Origin: Pseudomonadales bacterium
GTDB lineage: Bacteria > Pseudomonadota > Gammaproteobacteria > Pseudomonadales > UBA7239
NCBI GenBank assembly: GCA_020443005.1
Contig: JAGRJA010000504.1
Coordinates: 1-8,780 of the forward strand
Direction: 5' to 3'
Length of the DNA: 8,780 nt
Shown here: positions 1-5,659 of the stretch, one piece after another
Numbering within the stretch: the first letter of the stretch is position 1
How the letters are laid out: each line of letters begins with the position of its first letter
Notes under the pieces: generated by a model
What the model was told of the DNA's origin: nothing
Databases searched by the model: none
What the model saw: only the letters and a program-made list of their open reading frames with translations
Program-made: the position numbers and the translations under genes

Positions 1-2
1 AA

Positions 3-257
3 CGCTTTGAGACATTGAGAGGGGGTGTGTCGCGTGATATTGAGTACACAGAAAAACTCGAAGGCTTTTACCAGCGAATAGAGGGCAAGGGTGTTGAGGA
101 TTTTGCAGCCGATTCCCTGCTTAACGATTATCGCTGGTTGCTTGAAGAATATCGTGTCTCCGTTTTCGCTCAAAAGCTGGGCACGGCCGTACCCGTATCC
201 GAACAAAGAATCGAGAAGCTCTGGAAGCAGGTTGAAAGGCAAAATAAGCGGTTTTAA
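3..257 (+). CDS. hrpA: ATP-dependent RNA helicase HrpA, C-terminal end (partial)
   Basis: This is the last 84 residues of a protein that begins before the window. The frame is open from the left edge (R-F-E-T-L-R-G-G) to a TAA at 255-257. HrpA is a large DEAH-box RNA helicase involved in mRNA processing and rescue of stalled ribosomes. Its helicase core would lie upstream, so none of its motifs is visible. Identification rests on the C-terminal DUF3418 end: RWLLEEYRVSVFAQKLGT followed by PVSEQRIEKLW closely matches the 'R-W-x-x-E-E-x-R-V-S-x-F-A-Q-x-L-G-T-x-x-P-x-S-x-x-R' ending that I recall for proteobacterial HrpA. An internal TTG at 15 is only an artefact of the window edge and not a likely start. 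No clear intrinsic terminator follows it. The 137 nt to the mlaA start region are non-coding. Confidence 0.85.
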   Translation, partial: RFETLRGGVSRDIEYTEKLEGFYQRIEGKGVEDFAADSLLNDYRWLLEEYRVSVFAQKLGTAVPVSEQRIEKLWKQVERQNKRF

Positions 258-270
258 GCGAGGGTGTGTT

Positions 271-281
271 GTGTTTGGGTT
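271..281 (+). repeat. 11-bp direct repeat, copy 1
   Basis: GTGTTTGGGTT occurs here and again, identically, at 370-380. Both copies lie in the short hrpA-mlaA intergenic region, 99 bp apart start to start. An exact 11-mer repeated within about 140 bp is not expected by chance, although the sequence is low in complexity (G/T only). Function is unknown; it may be a pair of regulator half-sites or residual duplication. Confidence 0.5.
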
Positions 282-369
282 TTCCTTTTTCATGTGAATG
301 GTAATGCCTGGAGAGGAAACTGCGCTGAAGTAGATACGCATCCTAGACTTGTTTACAATGCGAGTCGGG

Positions 370-380
370 GTGTTTGGGTT
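370..380 (+). repeat. 11-bp direct repeat, copy 2
   Basis: Second exact copy of GTGTTTGGGTT, ending 14 nt before the ATG at 395 and 26 nt before the TTG at 407. It therefore falls where the 5' leader or promoter-proximal region of mlaA would be. A TACAAT hexamer at 354-359, just upstream, is a possible -10 element. No good -35 sits at the usual spacing, so I do not call a promoter. Confidence 0.5.
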
Positions 381-406
381 AGCAGAAAATAAGAATGAAA
401 ATTTGA

Positions 407-1147
407 TTGGTTGTTTTCGTTCTGGCGATACTGCCAGGAACCTGTACAGGTCTTCATGCAGTTGAGCTAGCGGCTGATAACGATGCCGTTTCAACACATA
501 TACATGACCCTTTTGAAAAGGTGAACAGGGTTGTCTTCAAATTCAATACAAAAACCGACGATATCCTTGTGCGTCCGCTCGTAGAAGGCTATCAGCGCGT
601 GGTGCCGAAACCGGTTGCCAACGCGGTGCACAGGTTTTTCGCCAACCTGGGTGAGGTGAGCCAGTTCTCCAATGACCTGATGCAGGGCAAGGTCAGGCAA
701 GCCGGTAACGATGCCGGTCGTTTTCTGATCAATACAACAATAGGCTTGCTAGGTATTTATGATCCCGCAAGCAGCATGGGGCTTAAGGTCTCCGAACCGG
801 AAGACTTTGGTCAAACGCTCGCTGTCTGGGGTATAGATGATGGCCCATACCTGATGCTTCCACTTATGGGGCCTTCAACCTTGCGCGATGCGCCCGGTAT
901 GTATGTTGATTCAAGCTTTTTGCACCCTGTTTCGTATATCGATCATGTGAGGACACGCAATACATTTATCGGCCTGGGTATTATCGATCTTCGTGCCATG
1001 CTGATGGATACAGAGAAACTGATTGAAGGCGACAGTTATACATTTATACGGGAAGCCTGGGGGCAGCGTCGTAACTACCTTATTCTCGATGGTGCGGTTG
1101 AGGATGACTTTGGTGGTGGTTTTGAGGAAGAAGACTTTGACTTTTGA
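407..1147 (+). CDS. mlaA: MlaA/VacJ family outer-membrane lipid-asymmetry protein
   Basis: MlaA removes phospholipids mislocalised to the outer leaflet of the outer membrane and passes them to periplasmic MlaC for return by MlaFEDB. The family match is strong: DPFEKVNR at residues 34-41, RFLINTTIGLLGIYDPAS at about 105-122, and LPLMGPSTLRDAPG at 151-164. At about 246 residues the length is normal, ending in an acidic/aromatic tail (FEEEDFDF). The start is odd. ATG at 395 reads ATG-AAA-ATT and then an in-frame TGA (404-406); the TTG at 407 follows at once. With TTG as start, the hydrophobic segment (residues 2-9) lacks any N-terminal Lys or Arg. The family is usually a lipoprotein, but C13 is preceded by P-G-T, not a canonical lipobox, so cleavage by signal peptidase I after LHA (A18) is more likely. 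The gene is probably cotranscribed with rssB, 27 nt downstream. Confidence 0.9.
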   Translation: MVVFVLAILPGTCTGLHAVELAADNDAVSTHIHDPFEKVNRVVFKFNTKTDDILVRPLVEGYQRVVPKPVANAVHRFFANLGEVSQFSNDLMQGKVRQAGNDAGRFLINTTIGLLGIYDPASSMGLKVSEPEDFGQTLAVWGIDDGPYLMLPLMGPSTLRDAPGMYVDSSFLHPVSYIDHVRTRNTFIGLGIIDLRAMLMDTEKLIEGDSYTFIREAWGQRRNYLILDGAVEDDFGGGFEEEDFDF

Positions 1148-1174
1148 ATTGATTTGCGAGGCCTGACCTGAGCC

Positions 1175-2389
1175 ATGAGCGCAGCAGAATCCACAGAGAT
1201 GCGAAAAATTCTTCTTGTCGATGATGACAGGATTGTGCGTGAAAGTATTGCTGCGTACCTTGAAGACAGTGGTTATGCCGTGATTGAGGCCGAAGACGGT
1301 TATCAGGCACTGGAATTATTTCGTCATCATCGCCCCGAATTGATCATTTGTGACCTTAAGATGCCTCGCATTGACGGTTTGTCTCTCTTGAGAAATATTC
1401 AGGAGGAGGAAGAGGTTCTTCCGCCCACAATCGTTATCTCCGGCGCGGGTGCCATGAATGATGTTGTTGAAGCCTTGAGAATCGGTGCCTGTGATTATCT
1501 GGTAAAGCCGATTGCTGATATGAAAGTGCTCGAACACGCTATAGAAAGAGGGCTGGAAAGAACCGACCTGCTCGAACAGAATCGTCATTACAGAAAAGAG
1601 CTTGAACAAGCCAACAAGGAACTGAAAGCCCACCTGCAAGTTCTGGAAAAGGATCAACAGGCGGGCCTGCAAATGCAGCTCAAAATGTTTCCCAGTGAGC
1701 CGCTGGTCAGTAACGGATATCGCATCGAGCACTACATCGTTCCTTCGCTCTATCTCAGTGGCGATTTTATCGAATATGTCGAATATCTGCCGAATCGAAA
1801 TATTGGATTTTTTATTGCGGATGTATCCGGTCACGGTTCATCGTCGGCATTTGTAACAGCCATGTTGTATCACCTTTCCATCGTTGCATTGCGACGGGCT
1901 CGACACGAGCTGATGGATGAGCAGGGCAATATCTCTCCGGCCGATATACTGGGTTATTACAATCGGGAATTGCTCACCCTGTCGATGGATAAATATGTGA
2001 CCATGTTCCTGGGGTACATCGATACCGCTACTAACAAGCTTGTATACAGCGTGGCAGGGCACTTGCCGATGCCCATTCTCGCGACTGCCGAACACGCGGA
2101 GTACCTTGAAGGCAATGGCATGCCTTTAGGTATCGTTGCTGATGTAGATTACACCCGCTATGAAATACAATTACCCGAGGTATTTTCGTTGGCACTGTTT
2201 TCCGATGGTGTGCTTGAAATTCTTCCCGCCGAAGGTTTGTTAAAGAAGGAAGAGCTTTTAAAAGATATTTTTGCCGGTTCAGACAGAACACTTGAAGGTC
2301 TCAAAAAGGCGCTTTCGCTGGAAACTGTCGAGAATCCACCCGATGACATTGCCTTGATGACGGTAACAAGAGCGGGTAGCGCTCGGTAA
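1175..2389 (+). CDS. rssB: RssB-type response regulator with PP2C (SpoIIE-like) phosphatase output domain
   Basis: A 404-residue two-domain regulator. Residues 10-125 form a CheY-like receiver with acidic pair D16/D17, phosphoacceptor D60 (ICDLKMPRIDG), S89 and K111 (YLVKP), so it can probably be phosphorylated. A helical, coiled-coil-like linker (about 125-170) leads to a PP2C/SpoIIE Ser/Thr phosphatase domain. That domain keeps the metal-ligand motifs: SGDF (D197), DVSGHG (D216), FSDG (D344) and PPDD (D390/D391). E. coli RssB, the ClpXP adaptor for RpoS, has a degenerate phosphatase domain; this one appears intact, as in the Pseudomonas type. The expected substrate is a phosphorylated STAS protein, and one (rssC) lies 34 nt downstream. 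There is no C-terminal anti-sigma kinase domain, unlike the longer HsbR/CrsR regulators. ATG start at 1175; a weak GAGG lies upstream. The link to RpoS is inference from family and context. Confidence 0.88.
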   Translation: MSAAESTEMRKILLVDDDRIVRESIAAYLEDSGYAVIEAEDGYQALELFRHHRPELIICDLKMPRIDGLSLLRNIQEEEEVLPPTIVISGAGAMNDVVEALRIGACDYLVKPIADMKVLEHAIERGLERTDLLEQNRHYRKELEQANKELKAHLQVLEKDQQAGLQMQLKMFPSEPLVSNGYRIEHYIVPSLYLSGDFIEYVEYLPNRNIGFFIADVSGHGSSSAFVTAMLYHLSIVALRRARHELMDEQGNISPADILGYYNRELLTLSMDKYVTMFLGYIDTATNKLVYSVAGHLPMPILATAEHAEYLEGNGMPLGIVADVDYTRYEIQLPEVFSLALFSDGVLEILPAEGLLKKEELLKDIFAGSDRTLEGLKKALSLETVENPPDDIALMTVTRAGSAR

Positions 2390-2423
2390 ACCGGATTGGC
2401 TGCTTTTTACAGGTGCCGTAGAT

Positions 2424-2924
2424 ATGGCTGACAATTTAGCCGGTAAGATACTTCTCGCTCATCATGACACCACATATGTTATGCGTCTGGTCGGGGATAT
2501 TCGGGTTAATCTTTGTACATCGATTGACTCTACCATCCTCTCTATTTTCAAGGGGGTTACCTTTGACACCTTGATTGTCGACCTTTCTGAAACAGAGGGC
2601 ATTGATAGTACGACCCTGGGGTTTCTGGCTCGAATTGCACTCTATCTGAAAAACGAGCGTGGTATTGAGTCACTGATCTATTCTCCTCATCCTTCGATTA
2701 CCCATTTACTTGAAAGCATGTCATTCGGAACACTTTTTCATATTCATACTGAAAGACCGGTTTTGGCAATGGCGCAAGGTGCGGTTGAAGTTAGTGGTGT
2801 CCTTCCCGACGAAGATATCGTGCGTAGCAAGGTGATTGAAGCTCACCGCGTTTTGATGAGCCTGAGTGAGCAGAACAAACATCGTTTTTGTGAGCTGGTC
2901 GATAACCTGGAGCAGGGCCTTTAG
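2424..2924 (+). CDS. rssC: STAS-domain anti-anti-sigma-type protein, RssC-like
   Basis: A 166-residue protein with a STAS fold over about residues 8-110. The signature is VDLSETEGIDSTTLGFLAR at residues 52-70, with S62 at the phosphorylated Ser position of SpoIIAA/RsbV-type proteins and the preceding acidic D61. Such proteins switch partners according to Ser phosphorylation, and PP2C phosphatases such as the adjacent RssB reactivate them. A further 55 or so residues follow the STAS core; they look helical and charged (from ILPDEDIVRSKV-like sequence to the end), and I do not recognise them as a domain. ATG at 2424 is preceded by AGG (in ACAGGTGCC), with somewhat long spacing. It is the third gene of the mlaA-rssB-rssC cluster and converges on the terB-like gene. 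No kinase partner is visible. The name follows Pseudomonas usage, from memory; the role in RpoS control is inferred. Confidence 0.85.
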   Translation: MADNLAGKILLAHHDTTYVMRLVGDIRVNLCTSIDSTILSIFKGVTFDTLIVDLSETEGIDSTTLGFLARIALYLKNERGIESLIYSPHPSITHLLESMSFGTLFHIHTERPVLAMAQGAVEVSGVLPDEDIVRSKVIEAHRVLMSLSEQNKHRFCELVDNLEQGL

Positions 2925-2941
2925 GTTCAGGGCGCTGTTTT

Positions 2942-2966
2942 ACACCGGGGTTTTATCCCGATGTGT
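2942..2966. terminator. Hairpin between convergent rssC and terB-like genes, weak terminator candidate
   Basis: Arms ACAC-CGGG (2942-2949) and CCCG-AT-GTGT (2957-2966) can pair with a two-base AT bulge. A G·U and a T-A pair (2950-2951 with 2955-2956) can extend the stem on the plus transcript. It overlaps the stop codon and the last codons of the terB-like gene. No T-rich tract follows on either strand, so it is not a textbook Rho-independent terminator. Its position in a 28-bp convergent gap is the main support. Confidence 0.3.
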
Positions 2967-3417
2967 TCAGGCGGCTTACTGATGCTTTCTTTTTTAGCCT
3001 GATGAAATCACTGTGTCGGACATACAGAAGATCTGATATTTTTCTGATCAGGTGTTCTTCATATTTATCGAGCTTGTCATCGGCAAAAGCAATAAGCCAC
3101 ATAGCCTCTATAACCCCCAGCTTTTGCTCGTAACTGTAGTTTTCGTTGATCAAACGGGTAAATTGGAACAGTGAGGTTGCCTCCTCGACTTCCTGTGTGG
3201 CGAGTGAGTTGAGGGTTTCGATATCCTCGCCTTCCAGACTGAACTGTTTTTTGAGCAGGTAAAGCAGGGCGGTTTGTTCCGCAGGGTCAATCGCGTTATC
3301 AGCCCGCATGATTTCAATCATCAGCGCAGCGCAGGCGAGCCGCGTTTTTTCAAGGGCCGATTGCTGGTCTATTTGTGCAACCCGTTCGGTGAAGAACTGT
3401 TTGATGGAGTTGATCAT
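2953..3417 (-). CDS. TerB-like (tellurite-resistance TerB family) helical protein
   Basis: A 154-residue, all-helical, soluble protein with no signal peptide or membrane segment. It matches the TerB/DjlA-N type fold, in which two similar halves each carry an acidic, possibly metal-binding motif. Here these are RADNAIDPAEQ (D40, D44, E47) and FADDKLDKYEE (D113/D114, D117, E120). Each follows a hydrophobic helix (LACAALMIEIM and LGVIEAMWLIA). TerB-family proteins are linked to tellurite resistance and stress in ter operons, but isolated copies like this are common and their function is mostly unknown; no other ter genes are seen here. ATG start at 3417, 11 nt after the tal stop, without a good ribosome binding site, so translational coupling to tal is plausible. 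It is the last gene of the dusA-tal-terB cluster. Confidence 0.75.
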   Translation of the reverse strand: MINSIKQFFTERVAQIDQQSALEKTRLACAALMIEIMRADNAIDPAEQTALLYLLKKQFSLEGEDIETLNSLATQEVEEATSLFQFTRLINENYSYEQKLGVIEAMWLIAFADDKLDKYEEHLIRKISDLLYVRHSDFIRLKKKASVSRLNTSG

Positions 3418-3428
3418 GGCTATTCAAT

Positions 3429-4388
3429 TCATTGCCTTGTTTTTAACAGGGCTTCCAGTTTGAGTTGGTCGGCAACAAACAGCCGAATACCTTCGGCAAG
3501 TTTTTCAGTCGCCATGGCATCATCATTAACTTGATAGCGAAAGTTTGCCTCTCCAAGGTCGGGTATGCTTTCCGGGGATTCCGGTTTTTCGGAAAACAGT
3601 TGCCGGGTCAGAACGCCCTTATCTTCCTCAAGTTCACGCAGAAATTGTGGGCCGATCGTCAGTCGGTCACAGCCGGCGAGAGACTCGATTTCCTCTTTGT
3701 TTCTGAAGCTGGCTCCCATTACCACTGTCTTGTAACCGTGGTGTTTATAGTAGTGAAAAATGCGTTTTACTGAAATGACACCCGGATCTTCATCGCCTGG
3801 AAAGGTCGCTCTGCCGGTATCTTTCTTGTGCCAATCCAGAATACGGCCTACAAAGGGTGAAATCAGAAAAGCGCCGGCATCTGCACAGGCGGCTGCCTGC
3901 ATAAAACTGAAAAGGAGTGTCAGGTTGCAGTTTATACCTTCCTTTTCCAGGACTTCTGCTGCGCGAATACCTTCCCAGGTTGCGGCAACCTTGATCAGCA
4001 CTCGCTCAGTGGAAAAACCGGCTTGATTATAGAGCCGTATTATCTTGCGAGCCTGTTCAATGGTGCGTCGGGTATCAAAGGACAGGCGAGCATCAACTTC
4101 CGTCGAGATTCGCCCGGGAATGACCCCGAGTATCTCGGTGCCGATGTCAACCGCGAGGCGGGTGGCGGCATCCGAAAGCTGTTCATCGCTGGACAGTGTG
4201 TGTGTGTTGCGTGCTGTTGCTACAGCCCTGTCAAGCAGCTTGCTGTAACGGTCAAGGCTGCTGGCTTTTAGCAACAGAGAGGGATTTGTTGTTGCATCCA
4301 GCGGTTTGTACTGAATGATCGCGTCTATGTCTCCGGTGTCTGCCACGACATCGGTCATACCTTTCAATTGCTCAAGTTTGTTGATCAT
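3429..4388 (-). CDS. tal: Transaldolase (TalB type)
   Basis: A 319-residue class I transaldolase of the non-oxidative pentose phosphate pathway. It transfers a dihydroxyacetone unit between sedoheptulose 7-phosphate and glyceraldehyde 3-phosphate to give erythrose 4-phosphate and fructose 6-phosphate; it acts in the cytosol. The length matches E. coli TalB. The Schiff-base lysine is K133 in RVLIKVAATWEGIRAAE. Other active-site positions are present: D17 (ADTGD), N35 (DATTNPS), E97 (STEVDAR), T157 (NLTLLF) and S177 (LISPFVGRILDW). ATG start at 4388, with GGAA about 7 nt upstream. It overlaps the 3' end of dusA by 17 nt in another frame, which implies cotranscription and possible coupling. The terB-like gene follows. 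No defect is seen. Confidence 0.96.
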   Translation of the reverse strand: MINKLEQLKGMTDVVADTGDIDAIIQYKPLDATTNPSLLLKASSLDRYSKLLDRAVATARNTHTLSSDEQLSDAATRLAVDIGTEILGVIPGRISTEVDARLSFDTRRTIEQARKIIRLYNQAGFSTERVLIKVAATWEGIRAAEVLEKEGINCNLTLLFSFMQAAACADAGAFLISPFVGRILDWHKKDTGRATFPGDEDPGVISVKRIFHYYKHHGYKTVVMGASFRNKEEIESLAGCDRLTIGPQFLRELEEDKGVLTRQLFSEKPESPESIPDLGEANFRYQVNDDAMATEKLAEGIRLFVADQLKLEALLKTRQ

Positions 4389-5427
4389 TTTGATTTCCGG
4401 AAGTTGTATCAGTAAATGAGGGTTTTTGCGCTAACAGCTTGTTCAGGGCATCCTGCATGACTGACAGGCTGGCGTTTTCACGCCAGGCATTTTCGCTGAT
4501 ATGCCGCCTGAATTGTTTTGCGCCCGCTTGACCGTTAAACAGGTTGAGAACATGCCTTGTCATATGATGAAGTTTAACACCCTTGCTCATTTCTGTTTCA
4601 CAGTAATCCATAAATTGCATATACACTTCGCATCGCTTTTTTGACGATGACGGTTGTTGATAGAAAGCAGTGTCTACCGCGTCAAGCAGCCACGGATTCT
4701 GATAGGCTTCGCGGCCCACCATAACGCCGTCCGTGTATTCGAGATGTGCAAGGCCTGCTGCAATGTTGGTGATGCCTCCGTTAATGATAATGTCCAGATC
4801 GGGAAAATCTTTTTTTAACTGATAGACATAGTCGTAGTGCAGCGGTGGAATTTCGCGGTTCTGTTTTGGGCTGAGCCCTTTCAGCCAGGCTTTTCGGGCA
4901 TGCACGATCACGGTTTCGATCTGGCTGTCCCGTGTCGCAAGATGAATGAACTGGCTGAACGCTTCGTAACTGTCCTGCTCGTCCACACCGATGCGGCATT
5001 TCAGGGAAATGTTTTTCTTTCCCGAAGTATCTGTCATGGCCTTCAAACAATCTGAAACAAGCTGTGGAGTCAGCATCATACAGGCGCCAAAAGCGCCATT
5101 TTGTACCCTGTCACTGGGGCAACCGCAATTCAGGTTGTATTCATCATAGCCATAGCTTTCTGCAATTTTCAGTGCCTGAACGAGTTCATCCGGCGCACTG
5201 CCACCGAGCTGTAAGGCAACAGGGTGCTCCTCCTGATTGAAGAGCAGGTGGCGATCTCGATCACCATGAATGATGGCACCGGCAGTGACCATTTCTGTGT
5301 ACAAAATGGCTTTTTTCGAGATCAGTCTGAACAGGTAACGGCAGTGGCGATCGGTCCAGTCCAGCATCGGCGCTACACAAAATCGATGGGAGTGACCGAA
5401 ATGTGCTATTTGATGGGAGGTGTCCAA
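4372..5427 (-). CDS. dusA: tRNA-dihydrouridine(20/20a) synthase DusA
   Basis: A 351-residue FMN enzyme that reduces U20/U20a in the tRNA D-loop to dihydrouridine using NADPH. Family landmarks are SVAPM-like FCVAPMLDWTDRHCRY (17-31), LYTEMVTAGAIIHGD, EEHPVALQLGGS and NLNCGCPSDRVQNGAFGAC, in which C103 is the catalytic cysteine. Further on are CRIGVDEQDSY, IVHARKAWLKGLSPK, NREIPPL, INGGI and DGVMVGREAYQNPW. The last several match DusA specifically, rather than DusB or DusC. The only in-frame start before the conserved core is TTG at 5427; a TAA lies in frame further upstream and the first ATG is residue 21, inside the fold. No strong ribosome binding site is seen. It is the first gene of the minus-strand cluster with tal and terB-like, and is divergent from the adenylate cyclase. 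Confidence 0.95.
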   Translation of the reverse strand: MDTSHQIAHFGHSHRFCVAPMLDWTDRHCRYLFRLISKKAILYTEMVTAGAIIHGDRDRHLLFNQEEHPVALQLGGSAPDELVQALKIAESYGYDEYNLNCGCPSDRVQNGAFGACMMLTPQLVSDCLKAMTDTSGKKNISLKCRIGVDEQDSYEAFSQFIHLATRDSQIETVIVHARKAWLKGLSPKQNREIPPLHYDYVYQLKKDFPDLDIIINGGITNIAAGLAHLEYTDGVMVGREAYQNPWLLDAVDTAFYQQPSSSKKRCEVYMQFMDYCETEMSKGVKLHHMTRHVLNLFNGQAGAKQFRRHISENAWRENASLSVMQDALNKLLAQKPSFTDTTSGNQNDQQT

Positions 5428-5659
5428 GATAAGGCCGTTTGTCCGGTTCCGATGATTGCAGGTCGCGAGTGTAAAGTGTATTTCGCCAACGCATTATGTG
5501 GGTTATATAGTACCGCTATTTCCGCTTTCTTTCTAGAAGTGACCTTATTTATCGGTTCTAAGTGTCTGAAGAAAAAGTAGTTGTTGTATTTTTATGCTAG
5601 ACAATCAGGTGAAAAAATGTCATAAAGTGAATTGTATTAAATTTTTTATATATTCCCCA
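5428..5659. promoter_or_regulatory. Divergent intergenic region, dusA / adenylate cyclase
   Basis: This 232-bp region separates two divergent genes and must hold the promoters of both the dusA-tal-terB cluster and the cyclase. It is more A/T-rich than its surroundings, especially 5580-5655. Elements seen are an 8-bp perfect palindrome TTCTAGAA (5531-5538) and several TATA-like hexamers. None has a convincing -35 partner, so no specific promoter is called. The part from 5594 to 5659 could be coding if the cyclase starts at the upstream ATG. Confidence 0.45.

Noticed and set aside
354..359. TACAAT as the -10 element of an mlaA promoter
   Set aside because: No acceptable -35 hexamer lies 16-18 bp upstream; it is noted only as a weak candidate.
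1316..1834. Long minus-strand open frame inside rssB (172 codons)
   Set aside because: It lies wholly antisense to a well-supported response-regulator gene, has no recognisable domain, and is explained by the codon bias of the plus-strand frame.
3465..4271. Several plus-strand open frames opposite tal
   Set aside because: They are antisense to a transaldolase with every active-site residue intact, show no family resemblance and have no ribosome binding sites.
5224..5580. Plus-strand open frame of 118 codons overlapping the dusA 5' end and the divergent intergenic region
   Set aside because: Two thirds of it is antisense to conserved DusA sequence; the rest has no recognisable homology, so coding is unlikely.
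5605..5631. Possible CRP/Vfr-like site upstream of the adenylate cyclase (GTGA and TGTCA/GTGA elements)
   Set aside because: The half-sites do not form the TGTGA-N6-TCACA arrangement; the match is no better than expected in A/T-rich DNA.
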